Below, in pieces: positions 36,565 to 46,054 of a DNA stretch of 64,000 bases (the first letter of the stretch is position 1; every line of letters starts with the position of its first letter). The notes under the pieces are model-generated. The model was not told where the DNA came from, did not search any database, and was given only the letters and a program-made list of their open reading frames with translations. This DNA comes from JACKBK01 sp963707275. GTDB taxonomy: Bacteria > Chloroflexota > Anaerolineae > JAAEKA01. A program made the translations under genes and the position numbers. Location of the stretch: positions 124,001-188,000 of the forward strand of contig CAVPPH010000010.1 in assembly GCA_963707275.1 (NCBI GenBank). Direction: 5' to 3'.

Positions 36565-39090
36565 CTACGACAACCCATCGACAAACCGTTTCACCTCGGC
36601 CTTGACCGCTGCGGCATCGGGGAGATCCAGCACGCGGCGCGCGAGAAGCTGCGTATCGGTTACGGTAAGTTGTGCCAGCAGCGCCTTGGCGGCCGGGACA
36701 GCCGTCGCGGACATGCTGAACTCGTCCAGACCCAGGCCCAGCAGCACGGGAATGCCCTCCGTCCGGCCAGCCAGTTCGCCGCACAGCCCGACCCATTTGC
36801 CGGCCGCGTGGGCCGCGTCGATCACGCCGGCGATCTGGCGCAGCACGGCCGGATGCAGCGGGTCGCCAATGCCTGCCACCTTCGCGTTGCCGCGGTCTGC
36901 GGCGAAGGTGTACTGCGTCAGATCGTTGGTGCCGATGCTGAAGAAGTCCACCAGCGGCGCCAGCTTGTCGGCGATGAGCGCGGCGCTGGGCACCTCGATC
37001 ATGATGCCGGTGGAGATCGAGGCGGCGTGAGGAATGCCCGCGCGCGCGCAGCTCGGCGGCCGCCTCGTCCAGCAGCGCGCGCGCCTGTGCCACCTCCTCA
37101 CAGGTGGCGATCATCGGGAACATGACGTGGATCTTGCCGTGCAGCGCCGCTCGCAGGATCGCCCGCAGCTGCGCCTTGAAGAACTCCGGCATGGCCAGCG
37201 AGATGCGAATGGCACGCCAGCCCAGGAACGGATTGGCCTCGGTCGGCAGTTGCAGGTAGGGCGCTGGCTTGTCGCCGCCGATGTCCAGCGTGCGGATCAC
37301 CACCGGCCGGCCGGCCATCGCTTCGGCCACGGCTCGGTAGACCTGATACTGCTCCTCCTCGGTGGGCGGCGCGAGACGATCCTGGAAGAGAAACTCGGTG
37401 CGCAACAGGCCGACCCCTTCCGCGCCCGCCAGCAGCGCGCTTTCGGCCTCGGCGGCGGTGGCCAGGTTGGCGACCACTTCGACGCGGTGACCGTCAGCGG
37501 TGCGCGCCTCCGCCTGCGCGGTGGTGTAAGCGTGCCTGCCGGGCGGCCAGACTCGCCTGCCCGCTGCGCACGGAACGCTGCCACGGTTGTCGTCGTCGGG
37601 ATCGACGATGACCGCGCCGGCCGCGCCGTCAATGGCCAGTTGCATCCCGGTCGCGAGATGCGCCAGTCCTTCTACGCCGACGCCTACGACCGCGGGGATG
37701 CCCATGCTGCGCGCCAGAATCGCACTGTGCGCCGTCGGCCCGCCCAGCGCGGTGCAGAACCCGACGACCTTGTCGCGATCCAGCGCGGCGGTCTGCGATG
37801 GCGCCAGATCGTCGGCGACGATAATGGCTTCGTCGGGCAGGTCGATACTGGCCGGCCGGTCGCCGCGCAGCACTCGCTGGACGCGCGCATCCACATCGCG
37901 CAGGTCGACGGCCGCGCTCCTGAAAGCGCTGGCCGGTCATGCCCTCGTAGCGCGTCGCCTCGGTCTCGAAGACGTCGGCCACCGCGGCTTCGGCGTTGAG
38001 TTGTTGCTGAGTGATCGTGTCGTGCAGCGTGCCTGCAGGTCGGGGTCATCCAGCACCAGCGCGTGGGCCTGGAAGATGCGCGCCTGTTGCTCGCCAAGCT
38101 CGCGCGCCATGCGTCCGGCCAACTCCAGCAATTCGCCGCGAGCCTGCTGCAACGCCGCCTGACAGCGCGCCCACTCGGCCGCCGGGTCGTCCACCGTCCG
38201 GCGCTCCACGATCGCATGGGTTCGTCCCAGGACGACTGCCGTCCCTACCGCCATGCCGGGCGAGGCCGGCAGCCCCGTCACGACCAGGCGGCCGCGGCCG
38301 GCGCTGTCCAGCCGGAGTAGCCGCATCCAGGCTGGGCGCTGCCGCCGGTTCGCGTCTCGCCGAAGCCGCCCGTGCCAGCGACACCAGCGCCTCCAGCGCG
38401 GCTTGCGCATCAACGCCGCTGGCGCTGATCTGCACGTCGTGGCTCTCGTTCCGCGCCCAGCGCCAGCACCTGATTGAAGCGTTTGACGTCGGCTGGACCG
38501 GCGCCGGTAGTCAAGTTGCGGGCTGAAATGTCGGCCTGAAAGCCGGCGGCGGTCTGGACGAAGAGCACGGCCGGTCCAAAATGCAGCCCGGCATGGTTGA
38601 TCAGCGTGACGATCTCGCTGACCGCCGTGCTGCCCTCGTCGGTCTGAGCGACGGCGGGCACAGCAACGGGCAGATCAGCGTCTGCACCCAGGCTTTCGCG
38701 CTTCGGCCCCAGCGCGTCCAGCGCCTCGGCGGCCACGGCTTCCAGGCTCGCGCCGATGGATGCCTGCACCGCCGCCGCCATCGTGCCTTCGATGAAGGGT
38801 GCTGCGCTGAGCCGCACTCGGGCGGCCTGATCCGGCTCCATGAACTCCAGCGCCAGCTCTGCGCTCATCAGCGCGCTGCCCAGGTCCATCAGCACCAGCA
38901 CGCCGTCGTCGTGGTAGACCGACTGGATGGCGTCGAGAATCGCCATCGCGTCGGTGCCGAAGGGGTGCTCGGGGTCGCCGGTGCCGCCGACTGCGGCAAT
39001 TGCGGCGCGGCCCTGAGTTTGCTGCTCAGCCAGCGCCTTGACAGCGGCTGCCAACTCAGCGCTGTGGGAAACGAGAACAATGCCTACCAT
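36565..39090 (-). CDS. dhaM: DhaM-HPr-Enzyme I fused phosphotransferase (frame-interrupted)
   Basis: One gene of about 840 residues carries three PTS modules. The N-terminal EIIA-Man/DhaM domain begins MVGIVLVSHSAEL with His9 as the phosphorylation site and has LVLMDLGSALMSAELALEFM. An HPr domain follows with NHAGLHFGPAVLFV. Its active His is present, but the Arg two residues later in normal HPr is Gly here. Enzyme I follows with TGLPASPGMAVG, the phosphohistidine motif GGPTAHSAILARSMGIPAVV, GAEGVGLLRTEFLF, the PEP-barrel segment FSIGTNDLTQYTFAADRGN and GLCGELAGRTEGIPVLLGLG, with the Cys. Frame changes lie near 38445, 38310, 37990, 37920, 37570, 37540 and 37050. It should pass phosphate from PEP to a dihydroxyacetone kinase (DhaKL), which is not in the window. 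Confidence 0.88.
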
Positions 39091-39122
39091 GATGAGTTTA
39101 CTTTCTGATTGGGAATTTGGGC

Positions 39123-39160
39123 TGGGGTGTAGGGTGTAAGGGTGTAGGGTGTGAAACGTT
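39123..39160. repeat. Heptamer repeat (gggtgta)
   Basis: Four to five GGGTGTA-like units, one with an extra A, are followed by TTTACGA, CTTCACG, TTTCACG units near 39187. It lies in the gap before the phosphotransferase gene. Confidence 0.6.
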
Positions 39161-39201
39161 AACAGCTTGCCGTTTGCACTCGCGCTTTACGACTTCACGT
39201 T

Positions 39202-39735
39202 TCACGTCTTCGTGGCCAGCGCCTTCACCAGTTCACGATTGAACGCTGGGATGTCCTCGACGACGCGGCCCCAGACGAGGTTGCCGTCACGGAAGGCGGG
39301 CTCGTCGACCCAGGTGGCGCCGGCGTTGATCAGGTCGTCTTTGATGCCCAGCGAGCCGGTCGCCCGACTGCCAGCGACGATCTTCGCGGAAATGCCCACC
39401 AGTCCGGCGTGGCAGATCATGCCGACGATCTTGCTCTGGTGCGTGGATGCCTTTGACGAGACCGGTGACTGCACTCGTAGCGGCGAATCTTGTCAGGCGC
39501 CCAGCCGCCTGGTATCAACGATCGCGTTGAACTGGTCGGGTGAGACGTCAGACGCCGCGACGTCAGCCGTGGCGAAGAGACCGCCGCTCTTGCTCGCGTG
39601 CCGCTCGCCTGCGGTGACGCCGACGATCGTCACCCGCGCGCCCTCCTCGACCAGCCGCATGTAGACAGCCCAGAACTCCAGGTCCTCAAACCCGGGTCCA
39701 ACCAGGAACGCTATGTGTTGACCTTCAAGCAGCAT
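39202..39735 (-). CDS. DJ-1/PfpI family protein (frame-interrupted)
   Basis: The ATG at 39735 follows AAGGAG. The N-terminal piece shows IAFLVGPGFEDLEFWAVYMR and ARVTIVGVTAGERHASKSG. After an interrupted stretch (39510-39440, apparently three extra bases) the C-terminal piece shows KIVGMICHAGLVGISAKIV, with the nucleophile Cys in the ICHAG elbow, and GATWVDEPAFRDGNLVWGR. About 175 residues, typical of PfpI/YhbO-like proteins, whose roles include glyoxalase or deglycase-like stress defence. It lies between the DinB gene and the phosphotransferase gene on the same strand. Confidence 0.82.
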
Positions 39736-39768
39736 AGTTTTCTCCTTCTTGTACCCGTCCTCGTACTC

Positions 39769-40766
39769 CTACGCTTTCTCGTCCGCTTCGCTACCCGCCA
39801 ACAGCCCATGCGCATGCTCCAGATCGTGCTCCAGCGCGATGTACGCCCAGCCGTACGCGCTGGCGACTCTCGGTATCCGGGGCGGGGTGACGCACATCCA
39901 GCGCGCCCTGTGAAATGCCGGCCAGCGCGGCCATCAACGCATCGCGCGCCGCACGGAAGTCGGACCACACCGCGCCCCACGGTTCGGCCTTCCTGGCTGC
40001 GGCGTGTTGCTGATTCCAGGCCTCGATGGTCTCGTACGGATTCGACCTGCGGCGCCTGGCCGACGCTGATGTAGCGCAGCGCGTCGGCGATCCACCATTC
40101 CCAGTCCACCACATGGCCGAGCACGTCCTTCAACGTCCAATCGCCCAGCACCAGCCGGGTCGCCCGCTCGTCCGGCGGCGTCAACTCGACCGCGGCCATT
40201 AGCGCGGCGCGCGAGGCGTCCAGCGACGCCAGCAGGATCGCCTTGGGGCCGGCGGACGGACGCAGGTCGGCAGTCAGTCGCCAGCGTTCGATGTCGGCCG
40301 CGTGCGCAGCGTCATGCTCGTAGCGCCGCTCGGCCCAGGCCAGCGCGGTCGGGTTACCCCACGTCAGTTGCAGTTCACGCAGCATATCTTCATCGGAGAA
40401 GCGGCCCAGCAGGTCCAGCACCTGGCTGCGCGCGTCGGCAGATTCGCTGACCAGTTGCTCGGTGCTCCAGGTACGACGCTCGCGGCGCAGCGCCTCGTTG
40501 TGCTCCGCCAGGGTTTCCACGTCCACGCCCGCTATTTCGGCGTCGCGGCCGGCCAAAGCAAGGGCGAAACGCTGGACGTAGACCGCATCCCACGCCTGCA
40601 CGTGCCCCAACAGATCGGACGGCGACCAGTCGTCGAATACAACGCCGTTCGCCAGGGAATCCGCGTCCAGTCCGACAAGCTGGATCAACAAGCTGGCGCG
40701 TTCAACAGCCAGCCTGGCTACAAGCTGACGACGGTCGAAAGGCAACGTTGCCGGGTGGTTTGTCAT
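39769..40766 (-). CDS. Tandem DinB-like four-helix protein (frame-interrupted near the end)
   Basis: The ATG at 40766 follows AGGAG. Two similar halves each show a DinB/ClbS-type motif: FDDWSPSDLLGHVQAWDAVY near residue 45 and LGDWTLKDVLGHVVDWEWW near residue 205. Each has the His and Trp that form the helical bundle and a possible metal site. The first half also has RRYEHDAAHAADIERW. Frame changes near 40050, 39985 and 39865 interrupt the last part; the corrected end reads AYGWAYIALEHDLEHAHGLL and stops at 39769. About 330 residues. DinB-superfamily proteins are thiol- or stress-linked and often metal-binding; the specific role is unknown. Confidence 0.78.
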
Positions 40767-40848
40767 GGGAGAGTCTCCTGATCAGGGTACGGTTGAAGAT
40801 GTTGCGAGGATTATGCCACAAGGCCCGTGAACCGGGCAAGCACGCGGA

Positions 40849-41646
40849 CTACAGATCGAGGGTTAGCGCGCGCGGCGCGGCGGCCTGGCTGCCAACCAGT
40901 TGCACGTCGATGGGACCGTGGGCGCCGGGGACAGTCCAGCGGCCGCGGTGGTGGATGTGACCGCTGACGACGTGTGTCACCTTGGGCGTGTTGCGCACGA
41001 TCTCGCCGACGGTGAAGTTGCCCATGTAGGCGCGCAGCAGACTCCAGATCTCGCTGGCCGGGTACTCCGGGACGCATTCGGGGAAGATGGGCACGTGGGT
41101 CGCGACGAGGATCTGATCGACTGACGGCTCGCTGGCCAGGCTGTTCAGCCGTGCGGCAAAGCGTCGCGCCAGAAAACGCGCCATGGCGACGTCGCTCCAC
41201 GGCCAGTCGATGAAGTCGGCGTCGTGGTTGACCACTGCCTTCAGCAGCCGCAACTCCGCGTCCCCCTGCGGCACTTGGCCCGAGCGCGAGGAGTAGTCGT
41301 ACCACGCCATGCTGCCGGCGATGCCCAGCGCGCCCAGCCGCACCACAGTCTCCTCCAGCCAGATGAAGCCGGCATCGCGTGTCGCCCGTGGCAGGAGGGT
41401 CTCCCACAGGTTGCGGCTGTCATGCTCGCCGCGGTAGACGTCATGGTTGCCGGCCAGCAGCAGCTTCGGGCAGATCAGCCTGTCGAACAGTTGCAGCGCC
41501 CGCTCAAAGAGGCGTAACGGGTGGCCCGTGTCGCCAGCGACGATGAAGCAGTCCGGCTGCTGCGCCTCCACCCAGCGCGCGAATGCCAGATATGTCTCGC
41601 GCTGCGATGGCCGGTAGTGGAGGTCTGCTGTGATGACGATGCGCAC
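40849..41646 (-). CDS. Metallophosphoesterase, calcineurin-like
   Basis: This intact 265-residue product has the metal-ligand motifs in order: DLHYRP (residues 8-13), GDTGHPLRLFE (39-49), GNHDVYRGEHD (66-76), ATHVPIFPE and GHIHHRGRW. These are the five blocks of the calcineurin-like phosphoesterase fold, which binds two metal ions. It is a soluble protein with no signal peptide. The start is a GTG at 41646, chosen because the conserved strand begins there (MRIVITADLHY). The substrate is unknown; the family cleaves phosphomonoesters or diesters. It lies downstream of the subtilase gene on the same strand. Confidence 0.88.
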   Translation of the reverse strand: MRIVITADLHYRPSQRETYLAFARWVEAQQPDCFIVAGDTGHPLRLFERALQLFDRLICPKLLLAGNHDVYRGEHDSRNLWETLLPRATRDAGFIWLEETVVRLGALGIAGSMAWYDYSSRSGQVPQGDAELRLLKAVVNHDADFIDWPWSDVAMARFLARRFAARLNSLASEPSVDQILVATHVPIFPECVPEYPASEIWSLLRAYMGNFTVGEIVRNTPKVTHVVSGHIHHRGRWTVPGAHGPIDVQLVGSQAAAPRALTLDL

Positions 41647-41704
41647 GAGGATGGCTTTCGGGCGAAGTCCGGTTTTCGGGACAGCGTTATGAAGCGGGCC
41701 GCAG

Positions 41705-41734
41705 ACGTTCAGCTTTGCGGAAAAAGCTGAACGT
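41705..41734 (-). terminator. Hairpin after the subtilase gene
   Basis: ACGTTCAGCTTT and AAAAGCTGAACGT form a stem with a short loop, 8 bases beyond the stop codon. There is no long T run, so termination is likely but not certain. Confidence 0.5.
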
Positions 41735-41741
41735 CACGGAG

Positions 41742-43967
41742 TCACGGGAGAGCGGTGTTGAAGAGGCGCGTTTGGCCCGGCTGCGGCAGGCGACCGGTCC
41801 CGTTGCAGGCGACCGGCAGACCCATGCTGGCATCCCAGCTTTCGAGGCCCACAGTGCTGCCGGCTGGATCGCCCACCGCAGCATAGGTGATCCGCACCGT
41901 CCCATCGGCCCAAAGCACGATCTGGAAGCTGTTGAGCTGGCCGTTGGACTTCGCGGGCACGTCTTTCCATTCAGCCACGAACTGGCTGTTGCCGATCAGT
42001 GCGTAACGAACCAGCCCTCCCTGGCTGGGATCCAGGTCGTCCCACAGCGCAAAGATCGCGCCGTTGGGACTGAGGATGCTCGGCAGGCAGTGGTTTTGCG
42101 CGTATTCGCTGCCCTGGTACCCTTCGTCGAAGCTCAGGAAGCCGTTGGCGTTGACCCAGACCTGACCGTAGCTGCGGCCATAGAAGGGAAACGCGAAGGG
42201 CAGCGGCGCAGCCTGCGAGCCATCGTCGCCAAGACCCAGGCCCAGGCCGTCAGAGGTGTCGATCCACTGCGACGCCAGCTGACCCGACCCGGTCGCTGGC
42301 AGAAAGGCCTTGTAAATCTGTGACGCGACGACGACCCGCACCGAAAGAAAGGTGGTGCTCTGCTGATTGAAGGGGTCGGTGGCGCGCAGTTGGATCGACG
42401 CGTTGTATGTGCCGGCCGGCGGCACGCTGGACATGCCGATGCGCAGGGTGGCGGTGCGACGAAACGTCAGATCCAGCCCGCTGGCAGGAGTCGCGGTCAA
42501 CCAGGCGGGCGACGTGCTGACTACCTCCCAGCGCAGCGACTGCGCGCTATCGTTGGAAAGCACCACGTTGGTCGAAGCCCCGGCGCTTGCTGCCTGCACC
42601 AACAGGGTGGGGTCGGCGGGCGTGACTGTCAGCCGCGGCGGCACGGTCCAGCGCAGCGCGGCGTTGACATTGACGCGCCCGTAGCCGAGACGGTCATTGC
42701 GCCCAGCGCTGTAGGCATACGATCCGACCTTGTCCGCTGTGTTGCGCAGCACATCCTTGACCGCGTTGTTGCTGAGTTGCGGCGCATAGGCGCGCAGCAG
42801 CGCTGCTGCGCCTGAGACCTGCGCGGCAGCCATGGAGGTGCCGTAGAGATACGCATATCCACCGCCCAGGCTGGCGCTGAGGATCGGTTCGACATTGTCG
42901 CCGCCCGGCGCTGCCAGGTCGACCTGTGGCCCGCCGTTGCTGTAGTCGGCCCAGTTCTCCCAGTGCGTGGTAGAGGCAACCGCCAGCACCTCGGAGTAGG
43001 CAGCCGGGTAGCGCACCGGCGCCAGAGGCTGGCCGGGCAACGTATCGTTGCCGGTCGCGCCAACCACCAGCGCGCCGTTGCCGTGAGCGTAGGCGATCGC
43101 GCTGTACAGGGTCGTGGACGGCGCTGTCAACGCCAGGCTGAGGTTGATCACGGCGCTGCCGCGCGTCGATGCCTGGGTGACGGCCGATGCCACATCACTG
43201 ACCCGGCCCAGCCCATTGCCATCCAGCACCCGCAGCGGCAGGATGCGCGCATACCACGACAGGCCGGCGACGCCCTGGGCATTGCTGCCGCGGGCGGCGA
43301 TGATGCCCGCCGCGTGCGTGCCATGCCCGTAGGTGTCCTGCGGCACACCGTCCAAATCCACGTAGTCGTAGCCCGGCTCCAGCCGGCCGGCGAACTCCGG
43401 ATGCGCCAGATCTATGCCGGAATCGATCACGGCCACCAGCACGCTGGCGCTTCCGGTGGTCAGCTCCCACGCCCTGGGCGCCTGCATACGGCGCGGTCCC
43501 CACTGGTCGGCCCAGTAGCGGTCGTTGGGCTGGACGCCTTGTGCGCTGAGGGCGGGCTGAGACGTCTCCTCCAGCGCGTAGGCCACGAAGTCCGGCTCGG
43601 CAATCTTGACCAGCGGGTCGGCGCGCAACGCACCCACCGCGGCCAGCTCGGTCCCGGCCGGGACGCGCACCACGGCCGCGTCGATCGCGTCAATAGTGCG
43701 CAAGAGCTGCCAACCGTTCCGATCAAGCAAGGCAGCAGCGGCGCGGCGATCAGCAGTCTCAACCCACTGAACCAGCACCTGACCGGGCGCGAAGGCTCCA
43801 TCGGGAGGAACGGCTGCCGGATTCAACACCGGTGGATCGACGGCAGGATCAGCGGCAGCCGGGCCGGCAGCCACGAACAACAAGGAAATCACGGCCAGCA
43901 GCCGTGCCAGGCGAACGGCATACGATCTGCCGCGCCGGCGACGGTGCTGGGGAAGCTGGCTCAACAT
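41742..43967 (-). CDS. Secreted subtilisin-like serine protease (S8)
   Basis: This intact 741-residue product has a basic N terminus and signal peptide (LARLLAVISLLFVAAGPAAA), an inhibitor-like propeptide (APGQVLVQWVE to EPDFVAYALEE, about residues 60-133) and the S8 catalytic domain. Asp182 lies in AVIDSGIDLAHP, His215 in YGHGTHAAGI, the oxyanion Asn307 in GATGNDTL, and the nucleophile Ser378 in YGTSMAAAQVSGA. After about residue 430 come a beta-sandwich (PRLTVTPADPTLLVQA to FLSVRVVV) and a C-terminal domain with FPFYGRSYGQVWVNANGFLS and NSFQIVLWADGTVRITY, which is common in secreted proteases. It probably degrades extracellular protein. The gene shows no frame change. Confidence 0.95.
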   Translation of the reverse strand: MLSQLPQHRRRRGRSYAVRLARLLAVISLLFVAAGPAAADPAVDPPVLNPAAVPPDGAFAPGQVLVQWVETADRRAAAALLDRNGWQLLRTIDAIDAAVVRVPAGTELAAVGALRADPLVKIAEPDFVAYALEETSQPALSAQGVQPNDRYWADQWGPRRMQAPRAWELTTGSASVLVAVIDSGIDLAHPEFAGRLEPGYDYVDLDGVPQDTYGHGTHAAGIIAARGSNAQGVAGLSWYARILPLRVLDGNGLGRVSDVASAVTQASTRGSAVINLSLALTAPSTTLYSAIAYAHGNGALVVGATGNDTLPGQPLAPVRYPAAYSEVLAVASTTHWENWADYSNGGPQVDLAAPGGDNVEPILSASLGGGYAYLYGTSMAAAQVSGAAALLRAYAPQLSNNAVKDVLRNTADKVGSYAYSAGRNDRLGYGRVNVNAALRWTVPPRLTVTPADPTLLVQAASAGASTNVVLSNDSAQSLRWEVVSTSPAWLTATPASGLDLTFRRTATLRIGMSSVPPAGTYNASIQLRATDPFNQQSTTFLSVRVVVASQIYKAFLPATGSGQLASQWIDTSDGLGLGLGDDGSQAAPLPFAFPFYGRSYGQVWVNANGFLSFDEGYQGSEYAQNHCLPSILSPNGAIFALWDDLDPSQGGLVRYALIGNSQFVAEWKDVPAKSNGQLNSFQIVLWADGTVRITYAAVGDPAGSTVGLESWDASMGLPVACNGTGRLPQPGQTRLFNTALP

Positions 43968-44163
43968 GTCACACTCTCCGCAGCGGCGACATCACGTCAG
44001 GGCCGCTGCTGTGTTGACACCCCGATCTCGCTGCGGTAAACTCACCTGGCAGCGCGATCTGCGCAGACGCTGGCAAATTAGCCGCCGCGCATCGATGTCA
44101 AAAGAAAGCCGGCCTGCCGCGAACTGTCGTTCGCCGGGTCGCCGGCAAAGGAGCAATCTGGAA

Positions 44164-44442
44164 ATGGTAAATGCAATCGTTCTGATCAACGTCGACCGCG
44201 GTCACGTCAACCATGTCGCCGAGCACCTGGTCAGCCTGGATGGCGTCACCGAGGTGTTTTCCGTGGCGGGCCGACACGACCTGGTGGCAGTCCTGCGGAC
44301 GCCCACCAACGAGCGGATCGCCGATCTTGTGACCCGCGAGATCATGGATATCGACCACATCGCCGACACTGAGACGCTGCTGGCGTTCAAAGTGTTCTCC
44401 AATTTCGATCTGGAGCGGATGTTTTCCATCGGACTGGACTGA
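44164..44442 (+). CDS. Stand-alone Lrp/AsnC ligand-binding (RAM) domain protein
   Basis: This 92-residue product consists of only the alpha-beta RAM domain: VNAIVLINVDRGHVNHVAEH, LDGVTEVFSVAGRHDLVAVL and SNFDLERMFSIGLD. There is no helix-turn-helix domain. Stand-alone RAM proteins bind amino acids or similar ligands and may modulate full-length Lrp-type regulators. The ATG at 44164 follows AAAGGAG. The gene is divergent from the subtilase gene and is followed by heptamer repeats. The gap 43968-44163 holds no gene I can see. Confidence 0.88.
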   Translation: MVNAIVLINVDRGHVNHVAEHLVSLDGVTEVFSVAGRHDLVAVLRTPTNERIADLVTREIMDIDHIADTETLLAFKVFSNFDLERMFSIGLD

Positions 44443-44450
44443 GGAGCCGG

Positions 44451-44565
44451 TGAGCAGTGATCAGTGATCAGTATTCAGTGATCGGTAATCGGTAATCGGT
44501 GATTGCTGATACGGAACATTCCTGTTTACTGACTACTGTTGACTGATAACTGATGACCGACGACT
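44451..44565. repeat. Degenerate heptamer repeat (gtgatca/ggtaatc type)
   Basis: About fourteen 7-base units include GTGATCA twice, GTATTCA, GTGATCG, GTAATCG twice, GTGATTG, and then TTTACTG, ACTACTG, TTGACTG, ATAACTG. It fills the gap between two convergent genes. Confidence 0.7.
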
Positions 44566-45940
44566 ACGAAGAAAGCAGCTTATCCACCGCGTAGGTCAAC
44601 TGCGCCAGGTTGCCGGCTTCGAAGACGCTGTCCACCACCGGCAGGTAGCGGATCATGTCGCTGTCGCCGGTGCCCCACATGGTTGGCGGTTCCGGGTTGA
44701 GCCAGATGATGCGCCGTGAGCGCCGCTTGATCTCCTCCAGCAGGTCAGTGCGCGGGTCGTTGTAGTTGTTGCGCCCGTCGCCCAGCACGATCACGGTGGT
44801 GCGGTGATCGATGGCATCCATGAAACGCTTGCTGAAGGTGTCGAGGCTGTTGCCCAGGTCGGTGCTGTAATAGCCGGGCGGCAACTGCGTCAACACTTGC
44901 TCCACGGCCCGTTGCGTTGGCAGCTCCGAAAACGGGCCGCTGATCTCCTCCATGTCGCCGATGAACGCGAAGCTGCGCGCCCGCCCGACCTGATCCTGCA
45001 AATCGTAGATCAACGTCAGCATGAACTCGGCGCAGTGGCGCATCGAGGTGCTGACATCACAGATCAGGGCCAGCTTCGGCTTGAGGCGACGCTGCTTATG
45101 GCGCAATTCCAGCGGCACGCCGCCGTAGCGCAGGCTGGCGCGGATGGTCGCCTTGGCGTCAAGAACACCAGTCTTGCCGCGCTTCTGGCGCAGCGCCAGC
45201 CGGCTGCGCAACTGCGCCGCCAGCCGCCGCATCTGCTTGCGCAACTCCTCGGCCTCGGCGTCGGTCAAGTGACGGAAAGGGCGATTCATCAAGTCCGGTC
45301 CGGCCTCGGGCCGCCCCTCCTGCGCCAGATTGCGCGCGATGCTCGACCCGGCGAAGCGTTCCAACTGCTCCTCCAGCGCGTCCATGTTGCCCTGCACCAG
45401 ATCCTGCAGCCGGTCCAGCGTCTGGCGATTCATCCCCAGCTTGTTTAGCATCTCCCACAGATCTTCCAGCGCATCGCGCACCTTGGGCACGCCCAGCGCG
45501 CGCATCATCCGCTGCGCCATCCACTGGCTGAGCGCAGGGTGATCGGCGCGCTGCAGGCCGACCAACTGGGCCAGTTGCTCCAGCTCCTCGCGCGTGAGCT
45601 GTTCGCCGTTCAGCAGCCGCTGCATCATCTCCCGCAATTTGCCGGTGAACTGGCGAATCGCCTCGGCCAGCATGTCCATCTCGTCTGGGCTGAGTTCGTC
45701 AGCCGCGCTGGCCATGGGCGGCGGGCTGTCGTTGCCGAAGTAGAGCGGGAAAAGCTGCTCGAAGGTCGGCACGTCTTCCGGCTCCTTGACGAGCGTCGTT
45801 CGCAGGCTGACGCGAAACCGGTCGCGGTCCTGCGCGCCCAGCAGCCCGACCGCGCGGAACGCGTCAGCGCTCTCGGCGATGGAAATGCGCACGCCCGCGG
45901 CCCGCAGCCCGGCGATGAAGTCGATGATGCGTTGTTCCAT
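44564..45940 (-). CDS. VWA-domain protein, CoxE-like
   Basis: This intact 458-residue product has a long helical N-terminal part rich in charged residues (TREELEQLAQLVGLQ, AEAEELRKQMRRLAAQLRS) and a C-terminal von Willebrand A domain. The metal-binding MIDAS motif is DVSTSM at residues 295-300, and TDLGNSLDTF and LGDGRNNYNDPR supply the later metal ligands. It is cytoplasmic. It follows the MoxR ATPase gene on the same strand. MoxR-VWA pairs act as chaperones that insert metals or assemble cofactor enzymes (CoxD/CoxE for CO dehydrogenase), but no such enzyme is in the window, so the client is unknown. Confidence 0.92.
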   Translation of the reverse strand: MEQRIIDFIAGLRAAGVRISIAESADAFRAVGLLGAQDRDRFRVSLRTTLVKEPEDVPTFEQLFPLYFGNDSPPPMASAADELSPDEMDMLAEAIRQFTGKLREMMQRLLNGEQLTREELEQLAQLVGLQRADHPALSQWMAQRMMRALGVPKVRDALEDLWEMLNKLGMNRQTLDRLQDLVQGNMDALEEQLERFAGSSIARNLAQEGRPEAGPDLMNRPFRHLTDAEAEELRKQMRRLAAQLRSRLALRQKRGKTGVLDAKATIRASLRYGGVPLELRHKQRRLKPKLALICDVSTSMRHCAEFMLTLIYDLQDQVGRARSFAFIGDMEEISGPFSELPTQRAVEQVLTQLPPGYYSTDLGNSLDTFSKRFMDAIDHRTTVIVLGDGRNNYNDPRTDLLEEIKRRSRRIIWLNPEPPTMWGTGDSDMIRYLPVVDSVFEAGNLAQLTYAVDKLLSS

Positions 45941-45950
45941 GGGAGTCTTC

Positions 45951-46048
45951 GTGTTGCGTGTTGCGTGAAACGTGATGCGTGATGCGTGATGCGTGAAAGC
46001 TATCGTGCAGGCGCACGCTTCCGATTACTGATTACCGGTTACCGAATC
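45951..46048. repeat. Heptamer repeat (gtgatgc/gtgttgc type)
   Basis: GTGTTGC twice, GTGAAAC, GTGATGC three times and GTGAAAG are followed, after a gap, by CGATTAC, TGATTAC, CGGTTAC, CGAATCA. It lies between the MoxR and VWA genes. Confidence 0.7.
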
Positions 46049-46054
46049 AGCGGC

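Noticed and set aside
37034..37999. Plus-strand ORF opposite Enzyme I
   Set aside because: It is a shadow of a gene with phosphohistidine and PEP-binding motifs on the other strand.
42963..44039. 358-codon plus-strand ORF opposite the subtilase
   Set aside because: It is antisense to the intact catalytic triad frame and has no domain of its own.
44451..44565. Possible CRISPR or origin iterons in the heptamer tract
   Set aside because: Units are 7 bases with no spacers, there are no cas, dnaA or rep genes nearby, and the same kind of tract occurs at many other loci.
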